Assembly (NCBI RefSeq): GCF_000149955.1
Contig: NW_017264846.1
Location: 436,265 to 500,264, forward strand
Direction of reading: 5' to 3'
DNA length: 64,000 bases
Source of the DNA: Fusarium oxysporum f. sp. lycopersici 4287
Taxonomy: Eukaryota; Ascomycota; Sordariomycetes; Hypocreales; Nectriaceae
Both the position numbers and the translations under genes were made by a program. Shown here in pieces: positions 51,769 to 61,624 of this stretch. Under the pieces are notes generated by a model. It was not told the origin of the DNA and did no database searches. It saw only the letters and a list, made by a program, of their open reading frames with translations. Every line of letters begins with the position of its first letter. The first letter of the stretch is position 1.

Positions 51769-52962
51769 TCAGTGGTGTATGCTTTCCTCTAGGGCAGGCT
51801 GGTGGTTTGGTCGCCTCGCAATCTGACTGCTTTGATGGCAGTGTCGGGGAAGCAGCTTTCCTTTGCGGAGACTGCTTTTGACCGCGGATTGGAGACGAGA
51901 ATGGGTTTCTGCTTGCAACGCCCCAGGGCCAGCTGGTCGTGGTGGCGTAGGCGACTCATTGACAGGATTCGACGATGTGGGCATGTATGTATTATGTGTA
52001 GACAGGGTACTCTGTCGAACGAATTCCCAATCGTCGGGGAGAATTACTAAGATCCGGACGGTGGAATCGACGACTTGAGGGCCTTGGATAAGGTCGCGGT
52101 TAAGGACCCCCAAGACGCGACCGCTGCATACAATCCACGACCCTTTAGGAAAGGGGTTCACAGCTTGTCGCATCCACCCGAGTAGAGAATGCCATGGTTG
52201 TTGCTCTACGGGGAAGAGGAGGAGGACGTGGCATACGTGTACGCCTTTGTGAGGAGGGCGGTCGTTTTCTGGCACTAAGTAAGAACCTAGCTTTATGAAC
52301 ACCGAAGTCTTGCTCAGTGGCTCTGGCCAGACATCCTCCTTGATATGGAAGGTATCTAGATCGACAGGGCCGGCAAGGGATATATGTGCTGAAGAGTTTG
52401 GCCAGGGGGCACTTTCATCGCTACCATCGAGGAGTCGAGGGACAATACTGTGGGGTTGTAAGCATCGATAACTGGTATGAATACGACGTGAGAGGACGTA
52501 CGGAGTCAAGCCGCCATCACGCGGTAGTGCCAGCGCAACCTGCACAGATTCAGTTTCTTCTGTCTCCCATCCATCCAAACTTACGCCATGGAAGGTAAGT
52601 TTGTTTGGAAAAATTCGGGCGACTATAGTGAACCATTTCCCCTCCCAGTCCTCCTCCAAGGTCGCTGTTCTTGCTCCGGCGTTAAACATGGAGAGTAGCA
52701 AAGGAAGTCCTGAGATCTCGCCATCTTCAGGACTGAGGAGGCACGGATAGAGGTCGAGAATGAATGCAGGCTGAATAAAAGGCAGGAAGGTCCCAGCCTT
52801 GAAGTTCCCTGCATTCGTATAGCGTGAGCCAGCTGGGAGGATTTCGCACTGGGCTAGGTCGGAATGGTAGGTGATGATGAGATCCGCACCGATCGCTCCC
52901 TGCCCACGCTTATTTGGCAATGGAGGTATCGGGCAAATGACAGAGGCCGAGGAAGTCGTCAT
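51769..52962 (-). CDS. Helitron companion protein 2 (possible OB-like fold)
   Basis: 397 aa from ATG 52962 (MTTSSASVICPIPPLPNKRG), no intron needed. Colinear with the companion of Helitron 1 over most of its length: DWEGKWFTIVARIFPNKLTF, LAGPVDLDTFHIK, GSYLVPENDR, CHVLLLFPVEQQPWHSLLGW, and GRVLGVLNRDLIQ followed by RILVILPDDWEFV. The last part alternates short hydrophobic strands with turns, compatible with an OB fold, an inference. The C-terminal part is basic and low in complexity. Just downstream, another frame (51713-51504) encodes an acidic-then-basic tail with TPTRKRKQQ, which could be a lost or spliced C-terminal extension. It is head-to-head with the Rep gene (about 600 bp to ATG 53563). 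Role unknown; ssDNA binding during Helitron movement is the hypothesis. Confidence 0.7.
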   Translation of the reverse strand: MTTSSASVICPIPPLPNKRGQGAIGADLIITYHSDLAQCEILPAGSRYTNAGNFKAGTFLPFIQPAFILDLYPCLLSPEDGEISGLPLLLSMFNAGARTATLEEDWEGKWFTIVARIFPNKLTFHGVSLDGWETEETESVQVALALPRDGGLTPYVLSRRIHTSYRCLQPHSIVPRLLDGSDESAPWPNSSAHISLAGPVDLDTFHIKEDVWPEPLSKTSVFIKLGSYLVPENDRPPHKGVHVCHVLLLFPVEQQPWHSLLGWMRQAVNPFPKGSWIVCSGRVLGVLNRDLIQGPQVVDSTVRILVILPDDWEFVRQSTLSTHNTYMPTSSNPVNESPTPPRPAGPGALQAETHSRLQSAVKSSLRKGKLLPRHCHQSSQIARRPNHQPALEESIHH

Positions 52963-53562
52963 ATTAGTGGCAATAGAATTATATGCAGTATCATAAGTGA
53001 AATAAGTTTAGGAGAGATAAGGGCAAAGGAGATGAGGGTGTTAAGTCCCCCTCTTTGAAAAATGGTGGCTTGCTATGTAGATATATACTGATTTTAGTAA
53101 TGCTCTGACCCTGACGTCAATGTAGCATACTGCTACACTAAGCTAGGTTCTGAAGTATAGCCCGTACGGTATATTGCCACAAAGTATCAGTTGACAGACT
53201 TAGTAGTGTGTTGCACCTGAAAGCTAGGATATCCTGGGTTGTAAAGAGGGGTTAATGAGGGGGTAATAATCTGAGGCATCGGCAGAAGTGATAAAGTTTG
53301 AGGGAGATCTCGGCAGAAACAACAGATAGCTGTAAATGTGATAACAGTGATTGGAGCTTGTAACCCTACGTAAGATGGGTTTGGAAAGGGGATCCATGCT
53401 ATGGGTCTGTCGCTCTGCTCTTCTAGGCCTCCTCGCATGCTTCTCCTATCCAGAGAAAGAGTCAGTTTTAAGAAACCTATAGAGTCACCAACAAAGGGCT
53501 TACCAACGTCATATATCGCTATACGGCAATATTTGAATAGGAACCTCGATAAGTACTTCAGC
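52963..53562. promoter_or_regulatory. Divergent region between companion 2 and Rep 2
   Basis: About 600 bp if Rep starts at 53563. The Rep frame is open from 53401, but the added residues look non-conserved. Should carry both promoters; a TATA-like TATATAC lies near 53085. Position corresponds to 21359-22036 of Helitron 1. Confidence 0.4.
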
Positions 53563-56500
53563 ATGGCTGAATCACATGATTATTCTTCTTTCCTACCCAC
53601 TCCACCACAGACACAACTGCCTAGTCAGCAGCAGCAGACGAGAACAGGACCTCAAAGTGACGAGAGTCGGGCCATACGGGAAGCAGCGCGGCAGCGGCTG
53701 CAAGAGCAAAGGCGACGCGAGCGGGAGGCGATAAGATATCAGCAGCAGACAGTGAGGTGGGTGCAGGAGGAAGAGCGCCGCCGCCAACGAGTGGAGAAAC
53801 GAGCGGAGATAATTCGGCAGCGGGAAGAAGAACGCCGCCGCCAACAAGAGGAGAGGATACGACAGCAGGAACTAGAAAGAGAACGCCACCCACAAGCTGA
53901 AGAGAGAAGACAGTGGCTGGAGAGACACCGTCGGCGTCAAGAGGAGGAGGCTCGACGTCGAGAGGAGCTGGCGTCGCGCACGAGAAAGCGCCGTCGACGA
54001 GCTAGGGAGGCGAGACAGGAGCTGGATTTACCAAACCCGGAGTATGAATCCTTCTTGGGGCACCCGAGGTCTCTTAAGCGCGCGAAGACTGATAATAACC
54101 AAAGACGTCGTCAGCCACGGCAAGATGGACCTTCGGGTACCATACCGGCCCAACAGGCAGCTCCTCCTGACCTGATGTCCATGGAGATGATTATGCGGCA
54201 CAAAGAAGCGCTACGCAGGCTGATGCAACCAGTAGAGCAATCCTTCCAAGAGAAGCAAGCGGCCTCGAATCGCCGTGACTGGTGCAACCCTGTGCCTGCA
54301 AATCGTAAGATCGACACAGTCCAGTCCTTTCTGAAAGCCTTCCACGATGAAGGCAGCATGGAGATAGCAGTATGCTCGGTTTGCTATCTACAGAAGAAGC
54401 CACGGGACCTAGATCATGTCGACTGGGAAAGGGCGTTGCCTGACGAGATTCGTTCAGCGATGACCAACTTACTGGCGTGTAAGAGATGCTTCCCGGAGGG
54501 AGATGGCGAGACTGTAGTGCCGATATGCTTTTCCTGTCGAGCGGCTTTCGACCGAGGCAGAGTCCCGGAGGCATGCATGGGGAGCACGATGCTCATCGGC
54601 TGCGAGCATCGGTATCCAAAGGAGCTGAAAGACCTTACCCCTCTCGAGGAGAAGCTGATCTCTTTCAATGTGGCATATGGGTTCATCACTAAGTTTAACA
54701 TCCAACGTGGCCAGCTAACCGGCCCGACATATCGGAAGCACGTCGCGGGTCACATCACGGTGTTCCCCAACGACGTGGAGTCTTTGGCTGCCACAATCCT
54801 GCCGCACCCACTTGTGTCGACACTGGAGCAGGTGCATGTGATTTGGACCGGCTTAGAGCGGCCCACGCCTCGAGATGTGAGTAAACTGCTCAGCGTTCGA
54901 CCTGGTGCCATCCGCACAACGTTACAGTGGCTGCGAGCAAACAACCCTCTTTACGTCGACATTGTGATCAATGAAGAGGAGATGGAAAGTTGGGATTTTG
55001 AAGGCGGCAGCGATGTGCCAACACAGGCCTACCAACGCATGGTGAGGGAAGAAGAGACTGCAGAAGAGCTTATACGGACAGCACAGATCGTGCCTCCAAC
55101 TGATCGAGGGCAGGACACTCCTGGTCAATCGTCATCGGTCGAGGACATTGCGATAGAGCTGGCAGAAAAGTCTAAGTGTAACCCTGGACAATCTGAGCCT
55201 GCGCCGCATGGCGTACAGCAACCCCCTAGCTTGGAGGAGGCGACGGCCGAGGAAACGTCAGAGCGGGCGTTTGAGCTGCGCTCCTCGGCGATGTTCCCGA
55301 TCGACGAGCAGGCTGCCTTCGCAGAGCAGGACAAGCTAGATTTCATCAGTATAGCCCTGCAGGCAGAGCGCCAATTCGACGATAGGTACGAAGGTGTTGC
55401 AGGCGAGGCCCCGTCGATGCAGGTTCATGGCTCCTCAGGTCGTCCGTTCATCCGGGTATCACATGGTCGCGAGTTCGCGGACGGCTTTTCTCCAGACTAT
55501 TTCCCAAAAACCTTCCCTACCTGCTTCCCTTATGGCCACGGCGGACCACGAGCGGCGGACCGGAACGAGGTGGGAGATCCAGCAAATCCCCTGATACGAG
55601 ATATGACCCTGGAGTCTTGGGCCAAAGTCGTTCTGCAGCGGCACGGCGGGCATTGCGCCCAACACCCTGCCTTCTCCTTCCTTGTATTCAATATGATGGT
55701 CAGGTCTCGGAACCGGTGGATTGCCCAGGGCCGCCTGAAGCGGTCGGCGTTTCGGCGTGTCGAGGGAATACACCAGAGGCTGACGCCCGAGCGCTTGCGC
55801 GAAGCACAAAAGGAGATGTTTGAGATGGGAAAGACCACAGACAGGGACGTTATCGCACTTATGAAGGAACTCTCGCTCTACGGTAGCCGGCATCCTTTAT
55901 CAAATGAGAGCCGCCTATCAATGCGGAAGAAGATATGGTCGATGATAGTGGCATTTAGCCTCACAGCCATCTGGTTTACCCTAAATCCCAATGATATCAA
56001 CAACCCGGTGAAGCTGAAGCTCGCGGCGCATAGGGGACGGGATGATGAGGCCGCTAGAGCGTTGCTTCGTGCTCTAAGCACATCGCTGCAGGTGACAACC
56101 CTCTCGGTCCACGACCCTCTCAGCTCAACGCTCTTCTTCTTCCGCGAGATCTCTCTTTTTTTCGAGCATTACGTTCGCGTCGGGCGACCGTCTGTTTATG
56201 GGAACGTGAGCCATTATTATGCAACCGTAGAGACCAACGACCGCGGGGCTCTTCACCTACACGGCCTCCTATGGTTACATGGCAACCTGGCCCTATCGGA
56301 TCTCGTCCGCCACATGGCCGATCCTGATGAGGGAGAATACCGGTCGAAGGTCAAGAGCTTCGTAGACGATATATTTACTGCGACCCTGAACGAGGCCTTG
56401 GCGAAGGAGGTGGTAGAGTGCGGCAAGAAGACTACTGTAGTCGAGCCTGAGCTGATACACGACGCGGAGTGGTTATCGAGGGCGTTTAAGCGTGAGGCCA

Positions 56501-57447
56501 ACTTTATTGCATCTCGCTGCCAGGTCCACCACCATACTGCTACGTGTGTCAAGTACTCTATTAAGGAAGTTTTGAAGGCGGGCCTGGCAAAGTGTAGAAC
56601 GCAGCTATGCCGTTTCCGGGCTCCTTGGAGACTTGTGCTGGAGACCGGCTTTACAGACGACGGCCTGCTCGAAGTGAAGAGAGATCATCATATGGTCAAT
56701 CAGTATAACCAGAGCATGGCCATAGGGCTACGGCACAACCATGATGTATCAATGATTCTTACGCGAAAAAAAGGGCTGGCACTCATACACTACATCTGCA
56801 ACTATACTACGAAGCTTAACGCTCCTATGTGGAAGCGGCTCGCCCTTGCCGCAGAGTTATTGGACCTGGCCCGGCAACAGCAAGGGGGACCAGGCAATCA
56901 AGGCACGACGTTGGCATCGACGTCGACGTCGACGATAGGAGATGAAACTAAATCGTTTTTACTACGCATCGCAAACCGGATTTTCACGAGCAGAGAGCTC
57001 TCACAGCCTGAGGTGCTTGGCTATCTGCTGGGCTTCGGGACCGACTTCACAAATGTTCCTGCTTGGACCTGGGTGCATATCAATTCCTTGTACTGGGCCT
57101 GTGCCAAACAGTGGCCGGGTTTAAAGGAAGCACTGTTGGCACTTGGTCGAGACCCGCAACCAGACAACATCTATTTTCAAACAGACGGCTTTAAGTTGCC
57201 CTATTTGGAAGCTTACAAACACCGGGGCCCAATTCTCCAAGAACTTTGCTTCTACGACTATATGTCCTTTGTGGTCTTGAAGAAGGAACGCTACCACTGG
57301 AGAGGTACGACACCCATTCCTTTTCCACCAACAGCAACAGTCTGTAAAGGCTGGGTCCAATGCCTTCGAACTCCAGGTAAAATGGCGGTGCCTGTGTTTG
57401 ATGGTCGTCTTACGGACGAGTTCGACGAAGGTTCCAGGAACAGCTAA
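53563..57447 (+). CDS. Helitron 2 Rep protein (DUF6570 + Helitron_like_N, HUH nuclease)
   Basis: Start chosen at ATG 53563 (MAESHDYSSFLPTPPQ); the frame is open from 53401. A long Arg/Glu/Gln-rich coiled-coil region is followed by the Cys-rich/DUF6570 part (CSVCYLQKK, CFSCRAAFDRGR, GCEHRYPKELKDLTPLEEKL), a linker, and Helitron_like_N beginning FPKTFPTCFPYGHGGPR. The HUH motif is HLHGLLWLHG (from nt 56254) and the tyrosine pair is in HYICNYTTKL (nt 56788-56817). Catalytic residues therefore look intact. The C-terminus ends MAVPVFDGRLTDEFDEGSR and stops at 57447, lacking the segment that in Helitron 1 leads into the helicase (YFKRYLSL to FVPWEKFL). Confidence 0.87.
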   Translation: MAESHDYSSFLPTPPQTQLPSQQQQTRTGPQSDESRAIREAARQRLQEQRRREREAIRYQQQTVRWVQEEERRRQRVEKRAEIIRQREEERRRQQEERIRQQELERERHPQAEERRQWLERHRRRQEEEARRREELASRTRKRRRRAREARQELDLPNPEYESFLGHPRSLKRAKTDNNQRRRQPRQDGPSGTIPAQQAAPPDLMSMEMIMRHKEALRRLMQPVEQSFQEKQAASNRRDWCNPVPANRKIDTVQSFLKAFHDEGSMEIAVCSVCYLQKKPRDLDHVDWERALPDEIRSAMTNLLACKRCFPEGDGETVVPICFSCRAAFDRGRVPEACMGSTMLIGCEHRYPKELKDLTPLEEKLISFNVAYGFITKFNIQRGQLTGPTYRKHVAGHITVFPNDVESLAATILPHPLVSTLEQVHVIWTGLERPTPRDVSKLLSVRPGAIRTTLQWLRANNPLYVDIVINEEEMESWDFEGGSDVPTQAYQRMVREEETAEELIRTAQIVPPTDRGQDTPGQSSSVEDIAIELAEKSKCNPGQSEPAPHGVQQPPSLEEATAEETSERAFELRSSAMFPIDEQAAFAEQDKLDFISIALQAERQFDDRYEGVAGEAPSMQVHGSSGRPFIRVSHGREFADGFSPDYFPKTFPTCFPYGHGGPRAADRNEVGDPANPLIRDMTLESWAKVVLQRHGGHCAQHPAFSFLVFNMMVRSRNRWIAQGRLKRSAFRRVEGIHQRLTPERLREAQKEMFEMGKTTDRDVIALMKELSLYGSRHPLSNESRLSMRKKIWSMIVAFSLTAIWFTLNPNDINNPVKLKLAAHRGRDDEAARALLRALSTSLQVTTLSVHDPLSSTLFFFREISLFFEHYVRVGRPSVYGNVSHYYATVETNDRGALHLHGLLWLHGNLALSDLVRHMADPDEGEYRSKVKSFVDDIFTATLNEALAKEVVECGKKTTVVEPELIHDAEWLSRAFKREANFIASRCQVHHHTATCVKYSIKEVLKAGLAKCRTQLCRFRAPWRLVLETGFTDDGLLEVKRDHHMVNQYNQSMAIGLRHNHDVSMILTRKKGLALIHYICNYTTKLNAPMWKRLALAAELLDLARQQQGGPGNQGTTLASTSTSTIGDETKSFLLRIANRIFTSRELSQPEVLGYLLGFGTDFTNVPAWTWVHINSLYWACAKQWPGLKEALLALGRDPQPDNIYFQTDGFKLPYLEAYKHRGPILQELCFYDYMSFVVLKKERYHWRGTTPIPFPPTATVCKGWVQCLRTPGKMAVPVFDGRLTDEFDEGSRNS

Positions 57448-57485
57448 GCGACCGAGTTCGCTCCTACGTCCATAACATCACTCTA

Positions 57486-59816
57486 TTGCGCGTTTCTGTA
57501 GAAGACGCTCGGGCCGACCGTAAGATTCAAGGTCTAGACCAGGACTTTGAAGAGATCGTGGATGCGCATGCCTTTGGCGATCAAAGGGAGGAGGAGGATG
57601 GCACCAGGGCAGATGAAGAGAACACTGATTCACAAGAGTATTACAACGCCTTTCTGGGCGTCCTAACCGCAGCCCGGAGGAGCGAGATTAAGGATATGCC
57701 CGTAAGTTCGGTGCTGAGATGCTTATATGAAGAGGCGAGGGCAATCGATATGGGAGAGGACGACAACACTGCCGCCCAGCGGGGCCGACAGTTCTACACG
57801 ATGCTGCAAGACATTCAAGATGCGCCTTTCCGGGGCACGGGCCTCCTCAGCAGGGAGGAAATTGATGCGATATTGAAGTTACAGAAGAAAGAAGACACCA
57901 GCGTCACGGCAAATATCCAGGGTAGGGAGAGTAATGCGTCCTCCGCGCACGCTGATGGGCCCCATAGAAGGCCAGATGTCCCACGGCGGCCCGCTCAGAC
58001 GGAAGAAACACTGGCGAACGGAGTTGGTCCGGCGGGCCAGATGCGTCTCGAAGTCGGCCCTTATATGTCACATGTCGACGTCGCTGTAAGTCTGGCGAGG
58101 GGGTGGACCTTGAACAAGCTCCAGTCGATGGCGGTGTTGCTACCGGCAGTCTTCCTCGACGAGCGCGGCACTCAGCTCCAGGAAGAGGAGGGCAAGCAGC
58201 ACCTCCAATACGTCGGCGGTGAAGGAGGCACGGGAAAGTCTCGCGTTATACACGCTATCAAGGACATGTTTCGGCTGAAAGACGGCCTTCACACGCTGCT
58301 CGTGACAGGCGCCAGCGGAAACGCAGCTGCACTCATTGGCGGAGTGACCCTCCATTCGGCGTGCAACATTGGATTTGAAGACAAGACAGAGATTACGAGG
58401 AATATATCGGAAGAAGAAAAGCTACGTTGGAAGAGTAAGACCATGTTGATCGTCGACGAGATCAGCCAGGTAGGCGGCCTCACGCTAGCATCTGTAGACA
58501 GCCGCTTGAGGCTGTATAGAGATGACGCGCATCGCCCTTTTGGTGGGATCCCAATCGTCATCTTCTTTGGCGACTTCTTCCAGTTTGACCCGGTCAGACA
58601 GACCAGCCTCCTCCTATCAGAGCCCAGAGAGCACAGCAAACAGAGACCGGAGAGCTTGGCAAAGCATGTAGCAGCACATAAACTGTTCCTCCAGTTTACA
58701 ACGGTCGTCATGCTTCGCGAACAGGTCCGCACTGCTGGTTGTGCAAGATTGCGTGGCTTCCTCCGGCGCCTGCGTAATGGACAGCAGACCGAGCTGGACT
58801 TCCAACGGCTATATCGTCGCCTCTATAACCAAGCGTCTCAGCCCTCTTTCGCCGATGGACTGAGGGCGGTTACACCTCTGAACCAAGATAGGTGGGACCT
58901 GAACATGGCAGCCATCGTGCAGTGGGCTCGCGCCCAGAGCAAGCATATCTCGATCTTCGTGGCAAAGCACGACACTAAAGCAGGAAAGCGGTTGCGTGTA
59001 GAAGAGCTATGCGACGTGCTCCGCTATGGAGACGACTCACAGCTCCCAACCCCTGGGTTGTTCTTCTATGCGCAAGGAATGCCGGTAGTAGTGACCCGGA
59101 ACCAGCTTACTGGGCTGAAGCTGGTCAATGGGGCGCCCTTCAAGGCAGTTGACATCTTTCCCGACCTCGCCTGCGGCACCATTGCCCTCGCCAGCGATGT
59201 GACGCTCCACCTGGGCCCCCCCGCAGCTGTTCTCCTCCAGTCGGACGATATCGCGGACCTTGCGGTACCCGGACTCCCGAAAGGTACGCTCCTCATCAAG
59301 AGCAAGACAGTAGTTATCCCCGATTCTATGCGGGGGAAGAATTCCAGGTCAAGGAGCAAGCCAGGCTTTCAGTTGGTCACTCATAGAACAGGACCCCTAT
59401 GTACCCCCGCCTTCGCTATGACAGACCAGAAAAGCCAGGGTAAGCAGTTCTCAGAGGTCCTTCTTAATCTCAAAGGCGTTTATGGTAGCAGCTCAGAGAC
59501 AAGACCTAGTTTTATGAGCCTATACGTGCAGCTCTCGAGGGCGGAGAGGTGGGAGGGGCTGTATCTCTTCCGGAGACCAGCGCGAGGCGATTTTATCGAA
59601 CCGAAGAACGTATTGGGCAGACAAATGAGGGACGGCGTTTACAAGCTGGAGAGGCTGGGGGGCGAGACAAGACTGCGCTTCGAGCATGACTATAGACATG
59701 AGAGCTGGTTTCGGGATTGGGATGCTATAGCAGAGTCTACTTCAGTAACCGAAGTCGACGAGGAAGACGATACTTCTCTCTGGTGTGAATCTGAGGATGA
59801 TGAGTCCGAGTCGTAG
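57486..59816 (+). CDS. Helitron 2 Pif1-like helicase domain
   Basis: 776 codons with no ATG at the beginning of the homology: the frame is already open upstream as FQEQLSDRVRSYVHNITLLR, aligning with QSFAANLCPRLGSHVANISL of Helitron 1. Pif1 motifs: Walker A GGEGGTGKSR (244-253), LLVTGASGNAAALIGG, Walker B MLIVDEISQVGG, GDFFQFDP, and FAMTDQKSQGKQF near the end, then SFMSLYVQLSRAERW. It should act with the Rep part as a single RepHel protein, but is out of frame with it and the linking segment of roughly 50 codons is deleted. Expression as a separate protein would need a later ATG. Confidence 0.82.
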   Translation: MRVSVEDARADRKIQGLDQDFEEIVDAHAFGDQREEEDGTRADEENTDSQEYYNAFLGVLTAARRSEIKDMPVSSVLRCLYEEARAIDMGEDDNTAAQRGRQFYTMLQDIQDAPFRGTGLLSREEIDAILKLQKKEDTSVTANIQGRESNASSAHADGPHRRPDVPRRPAQTEETLANGVGPAGQMRLEVGPYMSHVDVAVSLARGWTLNKLQSMAVLLPAVFLDERGTQLQEEEGKQHLQYVGGEGGTGKSRVIHAIKDMFRLKDGLHTLLVTGASGNAAALIGGVTLHSACNIGFEDKTEITRNISEEEKLRWKSKTMLIVDEISQVGGLTLASVDSRLRLYRDDAHRPFGGIPIVIFFGDFFQFDPVRQTSLLLSEPREHSKQRPESLAKHVAAHKLFLQFTTVVMLREQVRTAGCARLRGFLRRLRNGQQTELDFQRLYRRLYNQASQPSFADGLRAVTPLNQDRWDLNMAAIVQWARAQSKHISIFVAKHDTKAGKRLRVEELCDVLRYGDDSQLPTPGLFFYAQGMPVVVTRNQLTGLKLVNGAPFKAVDIFPDLACGTIALASDVTLHLGPPAAVLLQSDDIADLAVPGLPKGTLLIKSKTVVIPDSMRGKNSRSRSKPGFQLVTHRTGPLCTPAFAMTDQKSQGKQFSEVLLNLKGVYGSSSETRPSFMSLYVQLSRAERWEGLYLFRRPARGDFIEPKNVLGRQMRDGVYKLERLGGETRLRFEHDYRHESWFRDWDAIAESTSVTEVDEEDDTSLWCESEDDESES

Positions 59817-61076
59817 TATATATCAGTATATATCTTGGTATTTGCATTTATAAGCTATAAGGTGGCTATCTACATAATAGGATTTTGTCAAGTTCTAGTA
59901 AATATTGTATAATTTTCTCACTATTAATGTAACCTCATTGATGCCCTAGACTGCTAAAGTATCATGCTAATAATATGAATTTCGCAGCATTGCAAAGAGC
60001 TGTAATTTAAGCTGTTAGACCGCCCGGTCCCCGGTCACATGTTGACACCTTGCTGCGTGACTGGGTATCTACGACGATATCAGTGACTCGACGTTTAAGA
60101 GTAAATGAATTAATTAACTGGCGACTTTAGCCGCGTTCTTTTAAATATTGATAAAATAAAAAGGTTGCAGGTTATATTGAAAGGTCTAAGTTATATATAT
60201 CTGAGAGGAGCGCAGTTCCTTAAATAATATCCTCATCCCAGCCACCAGCAGACTCAACAGATATTCTATCATCCTATTGAAAGGCCAGGATGGCGGAGGT
60301 GACAGGAAACACGTGATACATCACAGTAAAAATTTACAGTAAAAATAAAGAACTGACACGGTAAAAATCAGTCTGTCTGACAGATGGCCTCTGTTGAAGA
60401 GGACGATGCCGATCTTCTTTAGCTAAAAATGGCTCCCCACAGCTAGGCCTCTTTAGGCCCTAGCCATTTAGCTACCCTTCACAGCACCAGTCCAATCCGC
60501 CCCACTTCAGTAGTCCTACATAATAAGGTTCATTAATCTGTCACTCTCTTCTAGTAACTCGCTAGTCTCTCGCTGTAACTTTATAGCGGTCTTTCTAGTT
60601 GGTTATTCAACTGCCGATTTATATTACTGAGTGAGCAAAGATGTAGGGTAGAGGATTGTGGGGGAACGATCATATAAATTTCATACCTTATAAATAGTCT
60701 CACTTTATGAATATTATGTAAATAGCTCAAGTCAGAGCTTTCCTTAGGAATCTCTTTCTCTCCTTATAAACAATCATTTTACTCAAGTCGCACTCGACCT
60801 CGTTCGTGCTCATGTACCGTCACAAGGATATCGATGATGTCAACTTCCTCCTAGCTCAACAGAACTGCTAGCTTGGCTTGAATAACTCGAGGAGTATAGT
60901 ATTCATATATTTCCAAGTTACTTATTTCTGTTCATCCCTCATGCCCTTCTACGGGCCCAAGGGCTTAACCAGTTTCTATTTATTGACTCCTGCTTACCAA
61001 ATATTATATTATATTCAAGATAGATTCATCAATATATAAACAAGTAACCTGTCCCGTTGCAAGCAGCGACTTATCT
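59817..61076. other. 3' flank of Helitron 2; no gene seen
   Basis: AT-rich. A stem-loop CTAGGCCTCTTTAGGCCCTAG is present near 60445-60465, of the size of a Helitron 3' hairpin, but no CTRR follows at the proper distance. No gene. Confidence 0.35.
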
Positions 61077-61160
61077 GCAGTCCGCACGAGCGAGAATCAA
61101 GGACATATCTGAAATACTTGGCGAAGAGGATCGAGCAATCAATATTAGATAGGGCGACAA
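61077..61160 (+). repeat. Short Helitron-derived fragment
   Basis: GCAGTCCGCACGAGCGAGAA and the following bases, including GGCGAAGAGG and GAGCAATCAATAT, resemble nt 57670-57765 of the Helitron 2 helicase gene with a small deletion. Same orientation as Helitron 2. Too short to delimit well. Confidence 0.4.
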
Positions 61161-61624
61161 TGTCGCATGGCTGTTCAGCTTGCGTTCGCTGCTTTGCGTT
61201 ATTTCAAGCCTCTTGTGGCTGTGTGGCTTGGACCCATGAAGTTCAAGCTAGTGCAGTACAGTAAAAGCAAAGGCCACCCACTATGTGATACACCGTGTGA
61301 TGGCCCAATACGGAAGGAAGAGTGGTCTGTGCTTTTGTAGGGTCTGGCCGAGCCCAGCCAGTAAGTCTTTTCTTCCGTCTCTCGACGAATCCTCCAGGCG
61401 CAGCCACCTTGCGGTCCCTTAAGGAACCTTTCGGAACTTACTTCGTAGTTCCTCCAGGCATTTTTTTACGTGGTGTCTTATCTTGGGCCATTTTTCTTCT
61501 GACCTTATGTGTATCATAGCGGTTTTAGGATATTGAAAATTTTGCATTTCTCGCTTTCTCATCCTTCGACTCTCGTAAAGTTAAGGACTCTCTACGTAGG
61601 TTACGCGCGTAAAATATCTCCAAA
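61161..61624. other. Spacer, possible terminal part of a pogo-like element
   Basis: No gene. The frame at 61322-61519 has no recognisable feature. It may include the 5' part of the pogo-like fragment that starts at 61625. Confidence 0.3.

Larger units (their letters stand above)
51504..59816 (+). mobile_element. Helitron 2 (Rep + Pif1 helicase, with divergent companion gene); ends not determined
   Basis: Same gene order as Helitron 1 but reversed in the chromosome: companion on the minus strand (51769-52962), spacer, then Rep (53563-57447) and helicase (57486-59816) on the plus strand. Protein motifs match those of Helitron 1 but with substantial divergence, so this is a different family or subfamily. 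Terminal TC, hairpin and CTRR were not located. Confidence 0.8.

Noticed and set aside
60445..60465. Stem-loop downstream of Helitron 2 as its 3' terminal hairpin
   Set aside because: No CTRR end within the expected 10-12 bases, so the terminus remains undetermined.
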